Assembly (NCBI GenBank): GCA_023458555.1
Contig: JAEWYS010000008.1
Coordinates: 248,001-312,000 of the forward strand
Direction: 5' to 3'
DNA length: 64,000 bases
From: Bacteroidota bacterium
GTDB lineage: Bacteria > Bacteroidota > Bacteroidia > Cytophagales > Cytophagaceae
In this document: positions 24,078-33,141 of the stretch, one piece after another
How positions within the stretch are numbered: position 1 is the stretch's first letter
Layout: the number at the start of each line of letters is the position of its first letter
Made by a program: the position numbers and the translations under genes
Notes under the pieces: generated by a model
What the model saw: the letters and a program-made list of their open reading frames with translations, nothing else
Databases searched by the model: none
What the model was told of the DNA's origin: nothing

Positions 24078-25388
24078 ATGGTTCTTAATTATATCTGGAT
24101 CGCGTTTTTTGTACTGGCTTTTATAATGGCACTTATAAAAGTGCTCGGTTATATATTCCGGGATTATCTCGTTCAGTTTGGCTGGCAGTTTGGCATCGAT
24201 GACCTGAATATTTTCAGCGCCATGGTTCAAAGTACTTTTGACATGGCTGCCACAAGTGTTACCATTTCAATCGGATTGATAGGTGCTATGGCTTTATGGC
24301 TGGGATTGATGAAAATAGGAGAGGACGGAGGCTCCATTTCCTTTCTGTCAAGAATAGTAAGTCCGTTCTTCGGTGCTTTATTTCCCGAAGTGCCTAAAAA
24401 CCACCCTGCGCTTGGCAGTATGCTGATGAATTTTTCTGCCAACATGCTTGGCCTCGACAATGCCGCTACTCCGCTGGGACTTAAAGCAATGAATGAGCTC
24501 CAGTCTATTAATCCCAAGCCAGATACAGCCTCCAATGCCCAGATTATGTTTCTTGTGCTGAATGCCTCCGGATTAACAATAATTCCGGTTAGCATCATGG
24601 CAATCAGAGCTGCCAATGGCTCTCTGAACCCATCTGAGGTTTTTATTCCTATTCTGATTACCACATTCTGTTCTACCCTTGCCGGTCTGATCGCTGTAGC
24701 TGTCTATCAAAAAATCAATCTGTTAAAACCGGTCGTTTTAGCCTACTTGCTGGGCGCTATATCATTAATTGGCCTCCTTATCTGGTATTTTGTCGGTCTG
24801 CCCCAGGATAAAATAGGTGAGGCCAGCAGCCTGCTGGGCAATAGCATTATCTTTACCATAATTATAGCATTCATATTGCTTGCTCTCAGAAAGCGTATCA
24901 ATATTTTCGAATCATTTATAGAAGGAGCCAAAGGCGGCTTTGATGTTGCTGTAAAAATCATTCCGTATCTGGTTGCAATGCTCGTTGCCATTGGTGTATT
25001 TCGGGCGTCCGGAGCCATGAATTTAGTAATGGATCTGATTCGCGGCTTATTCGAAAGTATCAATTATGTGCTGACCGCATTAGGCAGTGGGGCAGTAATT
25101 AATACGAAATTTGTTGAGGCCCTGCCTGTCGCCATTATGAAGCCCTTATCCGGCAGCGGCGCCCGGGGATTAATGGTTGATGCGATGAAAACATACGGAG
25201 CAGATTCCTTTATCGGCAACTTATCCGCAACTTTACAGGGCGCTACGGAAACTACTTTTTATGTAATTGCTGTTTACTATGGAGCCGTTGCGGTGAAGAA
25301 GACCAGATATACGGTGCCATGTGCTTTAATAGCAGACATAGTAGGAGTAGTTGTCGGTATAATTGTCGCTTTTATTTTCTTTACCTGA
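24078..25388 (+). CDS. SpmA/SpmB fusion membrane protein (nucleoside-recognition/Gate domains)
   Basis: The 436-residue protein has about ten membrane segments. It joins a SpmA-like half (IGLIGAMALWLGLMKIGEDGG, SANMLGLDNAATPLGLKAM) to a SpmB-like half (GAKGGFDVAVKIIPYLVAML, PLSGSGARG). In Bacillus, SpmA and SpmB are separate proteins needed for spore-core dehydration, and both contain a nucleoside-recognition (Gate) domain. Bacteroidota carry the fused form although they lack endospores, so the role must be different; transport of a small solute is the plain inference. The 3-methyladenine glycosylase gene follows 13 nt downstream. Confidence 0.85.
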   Translation: MVLNYIWIAFFVLAFIMALIKVLGYIFRDYLVQFGWQFGIDDLNIFSAMVQSTFDMAATSVTISIGLIGAMALWLGLMKIGEDGGSISFLSRIVSPFFGALFPEVPKNHPALGSMLMNFSANMLGLDNAATPLGLKAMNELQSINPKPDTASNAQIMFLVLNASGLTIIPVSIMAIRAANGSLNPSEVFIPILITTFCSTLAGLIAVAVYQKINLLKPVVLAYLLGAISLIGLLIWYFVGLPQDKIGEASSLLGNSIIFTIIIAFILLALRKRINIFESFIEGAKGGFDVAVKIIPYLVAMLVAIGVFRASGAMNLVMDLIRGLFESINYVLTALGSGAVINTKFVEALPVAIMKPLSGSGARGLMVDAMKTYGADSFIGNLSATLQGATETTFYVIAVYYGAVAVKKTRYTVPCALIADIVGVVVGIIVAFIFFT

Positions 25389-25401
25389 GTTTATATTTGT
25401 T

Positions 25402-26001
25402 TTGAAACTGAACAGAGCTTTTTATGAGCGTGGAGATGTAAGCCGGATCGCAGCTGATTTGCTGGGAAAGTATCTGTGTACCCGGATAGATGGTCAATAT
25501 ACTGCTGGCATAATCGTTGAAACAGAAGCTTATATCGCCCCTGAAGATAAAGCCTCTCACGCTTACGGTAATAAACGAACCGCCAGAACGGAAATCTTTT
25601 TTGGCGCTGGTGGTTTTTCGTATGTCTATCTTTGTTATGGCATTCACCATCTCTTCAATATTATTACAAATAAAAATGATATCCCACATGCAGTTTTGAT
25701 ACGGGCTATTGAACCAACAGCTGGCCTGGATATAATGGCCGCCCGTAGAAAAAAAGCAAGTACAGATTATAGTCTCACAGCCGGTCCAGGTGCTTTATCA
25801 AAAGCGCTTGGTATTCATAAGCAACACAACGGACTTGATTTGCAGGGTGACACTATATGGCTTGAAGATTCAACGATACGATATGCCAGCTGCCAGATTA
25901 TCAAAAGCCCGCGGGTAGGTATCGCCTACGCACAGGAATGGGCGGAAAAGCCATTACGATTCAGAGTAAAAGACAATCCCTGGACAAGCAGGGCACACTA
26001 A
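25402..26001 (+). CDS. DNA-3-methyladenine glycosylase (AAG/MPG family)
   Basis: No ATG is available; I choose the TTG that gives MKLNRAFYERGDVSRIAADLLGK, the usual family start, instead of an earlier TTG that would overlap the SpmAB gene. The 199-residue product has VETEAYIAPEDKASHAY with the active-site Glu, RTEIFFGAGGFSYVYLCYG and the NIITN segment, all typical of the alkyladenine glycosylase family. It removes 3-methyladenine, hypoxanthine and related bases, starting base-excision repair. It lies 13 nt after the SpmAB gene and probably shares its transcript. Confidence 0.88.
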   Translation: MKLNRAFYERGDVSRIAADLLGKYLCTRIDGQYTAGIIVETEAYIAPEDKASHAYGNKRTARTEIFFGAGGFSYVYLCYGIHHLFNIITNKNDIPHAVLIRAIEPTAGLDIMAARRKKASTDYSLTAGPGALSKALGIHKQHNGLDLQGDTIWLEDSTIRYASCQIIKSPRVGIAYAQEWAEKPLRFRVKDNPWTSRAH

Positions 26002-26007
26002 TACCCA

Positions 26008-28053
26008 ATGAAAAAATTATTTAATTCTTTATTCTTTCTGCTTCTAAACGTAATCATAGCTCAGGCTCAATATGGTTATTGCCCCGAGGAACTTCTACCC
26101 AAATATGATGCAAAAAAACGGTTATGGGGATTCGTAAACCTGATGGGACATTGGGAAATCGAGCCTTTCTATACACAAGTGTCTCCCTTTGCTGAAAATA
26201 AAGCGATCGTGCGCAAGGGCAATTACTTCGGTGCAATTGATTGCAGAGGTTCTGTGATTATACCATATAAATATCAGGCAATAACTACTTTCAGCAGCAA
26301 CCGGGCCTGGTTCAGGGAAAACAATCTCTGGGGGCTGATTGACCATAAGGGAAAGATTCTGGTAAGTCCCCGCTTTGAGGAAATCTTACCGATTGAATTC
26401 AGTGAATTTGCCTGGACTATGAAAAATGACAAATGGACTTTGTTTAACCTGGAAGCCGGAAGGCAGGTGGGGACAAACCAGTTTGATATTGCCCGGCCTT
26501 TATCAGATAATGCCTCTATGGTAAAAGATGCTAACGGCCTGTTTGGGATTGTCAATCATGTCAACTGCAGATATATGATTGAGCCACGAATAAGCAATGT
26601 AAAGAAAGTAAGCCGTTCATTGCTGTTGTTCAAGCTTGATGGCCACTGGGGTATGTTTTCCAATGAAGGCCGGATACTACGCAATCCTGATTACGACACA
26701 ATTTATATGGCTTCTCCTGCCCACTTTATTCTGGTAAAAGACAGCAAGTATGGTTTGATGGATACGAGGGGCGTAACGATTCTTGATCCTGCATATGATG
26801 AAATAGGGGACTATGGTGACGGGCTGTTTCCGTATCGAAAAGGAAATCAGTATGGATACATCAATCTTATAGGTAAAATATATATCGCACCGGAATATGA
26901 AATTGCGCTGCCATTTGATACTAAACAGGCTATAGTTGCAAAAAACGGCAATTTTGGAATTATAGATATACACAAAAAAGAAGTTGTGCCATTCCTGTAT
27001 AAATCAGCTTACCGCCATCCTCATCATCCGTTTTATATATTAACAGAGTATGATAATACTGAAAAAATAGCGGATCTTTCGGGGAAAATTGTCTCTCCGA
27101 CATTTAAAAAAGTTTTTGCCGATTCCGGAAATATTATTCGGGTAGAAACCGATGAAGGAATACGCTTCTGGAATGTAAAAACACTCAGTCTTTTACCGGA
27201 TCTTTTCTCTGATGCGGATCATTTTCAGGACGGTTATGCAATTATAACACAGAGCGGAAAAAAAGGAGTTATAGATGAAAAGGGACAGATCAGAGTCCCG
27301 GCAAATTATCTGACTATTGATTATTACTGGTTAACAAATCTTCTTGTATTCAAAACTCAGACAACCGAAGGCTCGGGACTGGTTACAACCGAAGGCAAAA
27401 CTATTTTGAAAAATACCTTTCAGAAAATACATCCTGCAGGATCAGGTATACTCAAAGTTCAGACGAATAATCTGTATGGTCTGTATAAGATCGATGGCAG
27501 TGTAGTTTCCGAGCCTGTTTATAGCTATATCTCTTCCCGCTCCTCCGACACAACCGCTCCGGAATGGCCCGCCATCGTTATAAAAGACAATATGTACGGG
27601 CTTATAAATATAAAAGGACAGGAAATAGTGAAACCTGCATATAAAAGCTTCTTCTACTCGGGCGAACGTATTTATGCAGCTAAGCACAAGAAAGGATACA
27701 GCTTATTCGATGACAGGGGTAACCTGGTGAACAAGCAGACATTTGATTCGGCAGGAAAAACCACAGAAGGACGAATTCCTGTCTGTAATGGAAAAAAATG
27801 GGGTTTTTTGAACCTCTCCGGGCAGCCGGTAATCGACTTGAAATATGATGCGGTTGAGTCATTCTCCGGGCCCTATTGTATTATAAAGCAGAAAGGAAAA
27901 TATGGGCTTATCAATAAAAACGGACAGATCAGACTCGCCATACTGTATGACGAGTGGAGAGACAATAATGGAGAGTTGCAGTTCCGGTTGGGAGAAAAAT
28001 GGGAAACAGCCAATCGTTTGCCTGTATTTAGTGCGGGAGCCGCAAACGATTAG
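26008..28053 (+). CDS. Secreted WG-repeat protein
   Basis: The 681-residue protein has a signal peptide (MKKLFNSLFFLLLNVIIAQAQ) followed by about fifteen degenerate repeats of the WG type. Each runs roughly W/YG-x-I/V-[ND]-x2-G-x-I/V-x4-Y, for example NLWGLIDHKGKILVSPRF, NMYGLINIKGQEIVKPAY and GKYGLINKNGQIRLAILY. WG repeats form a beta-rich solenoid or propeller-like fold thought to act in binding. No catalytic domain is seen. It begins 6 nt after the glycosylase stop and may be read from the same transcript. Confidence 0.85.
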   Translation: MKKLFNSLFFLLLNVIIAQAQYGYCPEELLPKYDAKKRLWGFVNLMGHWEIEPFYTQVSPFAENKAIVRKGNYFGAIDCRGSVIIPYKYQAITTFSSNRAWFRENNLWGLIDHKGKILVSPRFEEILPIEFSEFAWTMKNDKWTLFNLEAGRQVGTNQFDIARPLSDNASMVKDANGLFGIVNHVNCRYMIEPRISNVKKVSRSLLLFKLDGHWGMFSNEGRILRNPDYDTIYMASPAHFILVKDSKYGLMDTRGVTILDPAYDEIGDYGDGLFPYRKGNQYGYINLIGKIYIAPEYEIALPFDTKQAIVAKNGNFGIIDIHKKEVVPFLYKSAYRHPHHPFYILTEYDNTEKIADLSGKIVSPTFKKVFADSGNIIRVETDEGIRFWNVKTLSLLPDLFSDADHFQDGYAIITQSGKKGVIDEKGQIRVPANYLTIDYYWLTNLLVFKTQTTEGSGLVTTEGKTILKNTFQKIHPAGSGILKVQTNNLYGLYKIDGSVVSEPVYSYISSRSSDTTAPEWPAIVIKDNMYGLINIKGQEIVKPAYKSFFYSGERIYAAKHKKGYSLFDDRGNLVNKQTFDSAGKTTEGRIPVCNGKKWGFLNLSGQPVIDLKYDAVESFSGPYCIIKQKGKYGLINKNGQIRLAILYDEWRDNNGELQFRLGEKWETANRLPVFSAGAAND

Positions 28054-28093
28054 CTTTGCTATTTTGACATCAAGACTGGGTTTGAAACAAAAC

Positions 28094-28795
28094 TTAGTTT
28101 GCAACAAAACCGATCTTTAAGCCAAAACTTATAAGCGGGGCAAAAACATTCTCTCTGTCAAGTATTGCATTGGAGCTGCTCTCCTCAAACGTGAGAAACT
28201 GCTGATTACGGCTACGGATGCCTAAGCCCGCATTATACTCGATAAAAATGTTGTCCTCAATAAAGTTTATGTAACCAAAGTTAATTTTGAAATCAAGCAG
28301 ACTGCTGTATTCACTATGAATACCTCGCTCACCTTTCTGTCTGGCTTCTGAATTGTAACGTCTGAAACGGACTTCAGGGCCGAAAAAAAACTCATCAATT
28401 GCGCCATTGGGATAGTATTTCAACCCCGCTACAAAACTGGGCCCCAGTTTATACTCTCTTGATATGGTGGGATAATTCATGCCATCCTCCACATCAAAAA
28501 AATCAACGATCATTCCCTGAGAAAAATTACGCACGGTTACCCCGAGGCCAGCCTCTGCAGTAAAGCGTTCATTCAGTTTTTTCTCAATGGAAAGTCCCAT
28601 ATCTCCGGATAATGCCGATATAAGATTCAGTTTTAACAGATATACCGGTTCAAATGGCTCCTTCTTTTCCGAGGCATCAGCAGAATACATGACTACTTTT
28701 GGTTGTTCAGACTCTTTCCCGCGTTCAGGTTCATTCTGGGCTTTTGCATTTAAGAATATCAGCGTGCATAGTCCCAATAAAGCTATTTTTTTCAT
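28094..28795 (-). CDS. Probable outer-membrane beta-barrel protein
   Basis: The 233-residue product has a signal peptide (MKKIALLGLCTLIFLNAKA), a short charged linker (EPERGKESEQPK), then repeated amphipathic strands such as LKLNLISAL, GLGVTVRNF, VAGLKYYP and FIEYNAGLGI. It ends FGLKIGFVAN, consistent with a small barrel of eight to ten strands. I do not recognise a specific family. It is convergent with the WG-repeat gene and divergent from the LptF/G gene. Confidence 0.65.
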   Translation of the reverse strand: MKKIALLGLCTLIFLNAKAQNEPERGKESEQPKVVMYSADASEKKEPFEPVYLLKLNLISALSGDMGLSIEKKLNERFTAEAGLGVTVRNFSQGMIVDFFDVEDGMNYPTISREYKLGPSFVAGLKYYPNGAIDEFFFGPEVRFRRYNSEARQKGERGIHSEYSSLLDFKINFGYINFIEDNIFIEYNAGLGIRSRNQQFLTFEESSSNAILDRENVFAPLISFGLKIGFVAN

Positions 28796-28923
28796 TCAGT
28801 ATTTCTGTATTAGCCTAAAGTAAAGATATAAAAATACATTGCTCAAACGAATATTTTATTTCAAATATTATAATTTAATCCATGTGCGAACCCAAAGGTG
28901 ACTAAAAGTGTTTGACAAATTAA

Positions 28924-28954
28924 TTTGTTGGTAACGGCTTTCGCTTTAACTTTG
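28924..28954 (+). promoter_or_regulatory. Strong -33/-7 promoter for the LptF/G gene
   Basis: TTTG (28924-28927), exactly 19 nt of spacer, and TAACTTTG (28947-28954) give a full match to TTTG-N19-TAnnTTTG. The predicted start near 28961 leaves a leader of about 14 nt. Confidence 0.65.
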
Positions 28955-28974
28955 GCAACCTTTAGGTAAGTGCA

Positions 28975-30408
28975 ATGAAGAAAATTGATAAGTTAATTTT
29001 AGGTGCTTTTGCAGGTCCGTTTACACTTACTTTTATTGTTGTTGTCTTTATTTTCCTGACCCAGTACTTACTCAAGTATCTGGACGATTTTGTCGGGAAA
29101 GGGCTCGGAATAGAAGTTTACGGAGAACTGATTTTTTATTTCAGCATCCATATGATCCCGGTTTCTTTGCCTTTGTCTGTATTATTATCGTCCCTGATGA
29201 CTTACGGTAACCTTGGCGAGCATTTCGAATTAACCGCGGTAAAGGGTTCCGGTATATCACTTGTAAGAGTATTGATGCCTGTAGGATTTGCAGCTTTTCT
29301 TCTCACCATCGCATCCTTCTATTTTAGCAACAACATAGTACCGGATGTCAACCTGAAAGCATACAGCCTGTTGTATGACATACGGCAAAAAAAGCCCTCT
29401 CTGGATTTCAAGGAAGGCACATTTTACAATGGCCTCCCCGGATATAGTGTAAAAATCAGCAAAAAACATGAGGACGGGAAAACGCTGGAAGGAGTAATGA
29501 TATACAATCATACCGGAAATACGGGCAATACAGAAGTCATCCTGGCAGATTCCGGAATCATGTATATGATCAATCATGATCAGTATCTGGTTCTTGAATT
29601 GTTTAAAGGAAACAGCTTCACTGAACATATTGACGACATAGGAAAAAACTCACCCGAAGAGTTTGTCAGAAACTCGTTTGATCGCAGCAAGCTTGTATTC
29701 AGTCTTTCTTCGTTTAATCTAAGCTCAACCCCCACACAGCTTTTCTCAGGCAACAAGGTCATGAAAAAAGTGGATGAGCTTCAAAGATCCATTGATTCAA
29801 TGCAAACTGTCAGAAATGAGAATATAAACAGCATAGAATCCAATATCGGTACCTTTTACTCCTACAAGGTTATTCCGCATGACAGTATTCCGCCCAAAGA
29901 GCTGTCGTACAATATTGATTCTGTTGAAATAGCTGAATCCGGTATAGCCGCCTCAGCCATATACAACCGTGCAGTAAACAACGCAAGAGGAATAAAAGCC
30001 TATTTATCCGGCAACCGGGAACGTCTTTATTATGCCGCCAGAGAAATCCGATCTTTTGAATCCGAAAAATTGAAAAAATACACACAGGCCTGTGCCGTTT
30101 TTATCATGTTTCTGATAGGAGCGCCACTTGGCGCCATTATAAAAAAAGGTGGCTTCGGAGTACCTGTAATTATTTCAATCGTCTTCTTTATTATCTACTA
30201 TGTAGTAACTATGATCGGAGAAAAATGGGCCAAAGAAGGTGTAGCCGATGTCTTTTTCAGCATGTGGCTGGGCAACATAGTATTATTGCCGATCGGGTTG
30301 TTTTTTCTGCGCCAGGCAAGTAAAGATTCCCGGATTCTGGAAACTGATTTTTATGTGGTTGTTTTCGGAAAGCTTAAGAAATTATTTAAAAAATCAAATA
30401 AAGAGTAA
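28975..30408 (+). CDS. LptF/LptG-family LPS export permease (YjgP/YjgQ)
   Basis: The 477-residue protein has three N-terminal membrane helices (FTLTFIVVVFIFLTQYLLKYLDD, MIPVSLPLSVLLSSLMTYG and one more), a large periplasmic middle (about 120-365), and three C-terminal helices. This is the LptF/LptG layout, longer than the ~360-residue enterobacterial proteins because of an enlarged loop with a coiled-coil-like stretch near 260-290. With LptB it extracts LPS from the inner membrane. Bacteroidota often carry more than one such gene; from this sequence alone I cannot say whether it is LptF or LptG. Confidence 0.85.
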   Translation: MKKIDKLILGAFAGPFTLTFIVVVFIFLTQYLLKYLDDFVGKGLGIEVYGELIFYFSIHMIPVSLPLSVLLSSLMTYGNLGEHFELTAVKGSGISLVRVLMPVGFAAFLLTIASFYFSNNIVPDVNLKAYSLLYDIRQKKPSLDFKEGTFYNGLPGYSVKISKKHEDGKTLEGVMIYNHTGNTGNTEVILADSGIMYMINHDQYLVLELFKGNSFTEHIDDIGKNSPEEFVRNSFDRSKLVFSLSSFNLSSTPTQLFSGNKVMKKVDELQRSIDSMQTVRNENINSIESNIGTFYSYKVIPHDSIPPKELSYNIDSVEIAESGIAASAIYNRAVNNARGIKAYLSGNRERLYYAAREIRSFESEKLKKYTQACAVFIMFLIGAPLGAIIKKGGFGVPVIISIVFFIIYYVVTMIGEKWAKEGVADVFFSMWLGNIVLLPIGLFFLRQASKDSRILETDFYVVVFGKLKKLFKKSNKE

Positions 30409-30414
30409 AATAAA

Positions 30415-30446
30415 CTTGTCATTCACAAATAGAGTATTTACTTTTG
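30415..30446 (+). promoter_or_regulatory. -33/-7 promoter of rpsO
   Basis: CTTG (TTG at 30416-30418), a 20-nt spacer and TACTTTTG (30439-30446) match the Bacteroidota consensus. The predicted start is near 30453, 37 nt before the rpsO ATG. Confidence 0.6.
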
Positions 30447-30489
30447 CACCTTGATATAAGAAAACTATAATATAATACCGGATACTGAA

Positions 30490-30759
30490 ATGTATTTAAC
30501 CAAAGAAATTAAGGAAGAACTTTTTAAAAGCAACGGAAAATCTGAGAAAGATACTGGTTCCGCTGAATCTCAAATCGCATTGTTCACTCACAGAATCAAC
30601 CATTTGACTGAGCATTTAAAAAGCAACAAAAAAGATTATTCAACACGTCTTGGTCTTCTTAAGCTGGTAGGAAAAAGAAGAAGGCTTCTTGATTATCTCC
30701 ACAAGACTGAAATTGAGCGTTACAGAGCGATAATCGCCAAGCTTAATATCAGAAAGTAA
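30490..30759 (+). CDS. rpsO: 30S ribosomal protein S15
   Basis: The 89-residue protein has the S15 signature, with TGSAESQIALFTHRINHLTEHL and KKDYSTRLGLLKLVGKRRRLLDYL. S15 binds 16S rRNA early in 30S assembly. The order rpsO-pnp is conserved across bacteria, and S15 often represses its own translation; no leader structure is obvious here. A weak hairpin lies between rpsO and pnp. Confidence 0.98.
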   Translation: MYLTKEIKEELFKSNGKSEKDTGSAESQIALFTHRINHLTEHLKSNKKDYSTRLGLLKLVGKRRRLLDYLHKTEIERYRAIIAKLNIRK

Positions 30760-30776
30760 AAAAAGCTGAGCAATTT

Positions 30777-30809
30777 AAAGAGGGGATCTTGGAAAAGGTT
30801 CCCTCTTTC
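30777..30809 (+). terminator. Possible attenuator/terminator hairpin between rpsO and pnp
   Basis: AAAGAGGG...CCCTCTTT forms an 8-bp stem with a loop of about 15 nt but only a short T run. It could be a weak terminator or an RNase processing site in the rpsO-pnp transcript. Confidence 0.4.
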
Positions 30810-30887
30810 ATATCATACCATCCCAAGAAGTTTTGAAAAAAAACTCAATTTTTAAGACAAAGTTTTTGTTCTATTTGTTATTGAACT

Positions 30888-33038
30888 ATGTTTCCACAAG
30901 TTATTACTAAAAAAATAAATTTAAAAGACGGTCGCGAGATCATTCTGGAGACGGGCAAACTGGCTAAGCAAGCCAATGGTTCCGCTGTTATCAGAATGGG
31001 AAATACAATGTTGCTTGCAACAGCCGTTGCTGCCAAAGATGCAAAGGAGGGAGTAGATTTTCTTCCTCTATCGGTAGATTATCAGGAAAAATTTGCCTCT
31101 GCCGGAAAAATCCCGGGAGGATTTCTCAGAAGAGAAGGCAAACTAAGCGATCAGGAAGTTCTGATTTCAAGACTGGTCGACCGCGTTTTGCGCCCGATGT
31201 TTCCGGATGACTATCATGCCGATGTGCAAATCATGATTACCATGATCTCTGCTGATCCCAACAGCCAGCCAGATGCGCTGGCCGGACTTGCAGCGGCGGC
31301 GGCTCTTGCTGTATCCGATATTCCTTTCAATGGCCCGATATCAGAAGTCAGAGTAGCTCGTTGTGAAGGCGAATTTCTGATTAATCCCAAGCCTGCAGAT
31401 CTTGAAAAAGCCGATATTGATCTTATTGTAGGCGCTTCCTATGATAATATTATCATGGTAGAAGGTGAAATGGCTGAAGTCAGCGAAGCGGACATGCTTG
31501 AAGCTTTAAAGGTTGCTCATGAAGCAATAAAAGAGCACTGTGTGATTTTGAAGGAGTTTGAAAAAGCTGCCGGTAAAGAAAAGAAGCAGGAATACTCTCA
31601 TGAAAAACATAATGAGGAACTTTATGCTAAAATGCATGAGGCCCTTTATAATAAAGCTTTTGAGGTAGCCGGCCAGAAACTTGCCAACAAAAGTGACCGG
31701 AAGGAACGCTTCAAGGCCATCAAGGAAGAATTTATCGCAAATCTTGAAGAAGCCCCGGATGATTTTACATCCAGTCTGATTGATGTATACTACCATAAAA
31801 TAGAAAAAGAAGCTGTCCGGAATATGGTATTGGACAGGAGATACCGTCTGGACGGACGCTCGCTTGATCAGATCCGGAATATCTGGTGCGAGGTAGACTA
31901 TCTGCCTTCAGCACATGGTTCGGCCGTATTTACAAGAGGAGAAACGCAGTCTCTTACAACTGTGACGCTGGGAACAAAGCTTGACGAGCAGCTGATTGAC
32001 AGCGCTCTGATATCAGGCACCAGCAAGTTTATGCTTCATTATAACTTCCCTGGTTTTTCTACGGGCGAAGTTAAGCCCAACAGAGGTCCCGGACGAAGAG
32101 AAATCGGACACGGAAACCTTGCTTACCGCGCCTTAAAGCGCATGATTCCGGCTCCGGATAAGAACCCTTATACAGTTCGTATTGTTTCTGATATTCTGGA
32201 GTCAAATGGTTCATCATCCATGGCAACTGTTTGTGCCGGAACCCTTGCCCTTATGGATGCCGGAGTAAAAATAGAGCAACCTGTCTCAGGTATCGCTATG
32301 GGACTGATATCCGATAGCAAAACCGGACGCTGGGCAGTGCTTTCAGATATTCTTGGTGATGAAGATCACCTGGGCGATATGGACTTCAAAGTATGCGGAA
32401 CAAGTAAAGGTATTACTGCCTGTCAGATGGACATGAAGGTGGAAGGATTATCCTACGAAATTCTTGCACAGGCACTTGAGCAGGCCAAAGAGGGAAGAAT
32501 GCATATCCTGGGAAAAATGCTTGAAGTTCTTCCTGAATCAAGAGGTGACTACAAAGAACATACGCCTCGTTCTCATTCAATGCTTATTCCCCGTGATATG
32601 ATCGGAGCTGTAATAGGCCCAGGTGGAAAAGTAGTTCAGGAAATCCAGAAGGTGACTGGTGCAACCGTAGTAATTGAAGAAATTGAAACCGGTGGGCTTG
32701 TTTCGATCTTTGCCAAAGACAAAGATATGATGGAGAAAGCTGTAAACTGGGTAAAAGGAATTGTATCTGTTCCTGAAATAGGAGAGGTATACAATGGAAA
32801 AGTTAAATCAATTATGCCATTCGGCGCCTTTGTCGAATTTATGCCTGGCAAGGACGGCTTACTTCATATCTCTGAAATAAAGTGGGAACGCCTTGAAAAT
32901 ATGGAAGGTGTGCTCGAAGTAGGAGAAGAAATAAAAGTTAAGCTTATCGAAGTTGACAAAAAAACCGGTAAGTTCAGACTTAGCAGAAAAGTATTGCTTC
33001 CCAAGCCGGAAAAAAAGGAAACTTCATCAGAATCATAA
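30888..33038 (+). CDS. pnp: Polyribonucleotide nucleotidyltransferase (PNPase)
   Basis: The 716-residue protein has two RNase PH domains (about 10-230 and 315-545) linked by a helical segment, then a KH domain (DMIGAVIGPGGKVVQEIQ, about 565-580) and an S1 domain (GEVYNGKVKSIMPFGAFVEF, about 630-650). The catalytic region VCGTSKGITACQMDMKVEG is intact in the second PH domain. It degrades RNA 3' to 5' by phosphorolysis. It follows rpsO in the conserved order and precedes rpoD. Confidence 0.98.
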   Translation: MFPQVITKKINLKDGREIILETGKLAKQANGSAVIRMGNTMLLATAVAAKDAKEGVDFLPLSVDYQEKFASAGKIPGGFLRREGKLSDQEVLISRLVDRVLRPMFPDDYHADVQIMITMISADPNSQPDALAGLAAAAALAVSDIPFNGPISEVRVARCEGEFLINPKPADLEKADIDLIVGASYDNIIMVEGEMAEVSEADMLEALKVAHEAIKEHCVILKEFEKAAGKEKKQEYSHEKHNEELYAKMHEALYNKAFEVAGQKLANKSDRKERFKAIKEEFIANLEEAPDDFTSSLIDVYYHKIEKEAVRNMVLDRRYRLDGRSLDQIRNIWCEVDYLPSAHGSAVFTRGETQSLTTVTLGTKLDEQLIDSALISGTSKFMLHYNFPGFSTGEVKPNRGPGRREIGHGNLAYRALKRMIPAPDKNPYTVRIVSDILESNGSSSMATVCAGTLALMDAGVKIEQPVSGIAMGLISDSKTGRWAVLSDILGDEDHLGDMDFKVCGTSKGITACQMDMKVEGLSYEILAQALEQAKEGRMHILGKMLEVLPESRGDYKEHTPRSHSMLIPRDMIGAVIGPGGKVVQEIQKVTGATVVIEEIETGGLVSIFAKDKDMMEKAVNWVKGIVSVPEIGEVYNGKVKSIMPFGAFVEFMPGKDGLLHISEIKWERLENMEGVLEVGEEIKVKLIEVDKKTGKFRLSRKVLLPKPEKKETSSES

Positions 33039-33141
33039 AATAAATAATTGATTAGGAGTAAAAATGTGAACTTTTAAAAACTTCTTTACGTTATTACGCA
33101 AGTGTTTTAATTAATTTTTAAACTTCATCTACCTTGCAAGA

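Noticed and set aside
25392..25399. Exact -7 box TATATTTG before the 3-methyladenine glycosylase
   Set aside because: No -33 box at a usable distance, and transcription would begin at or after the TTG start. The gene is probably read from the SpmAB transcript.
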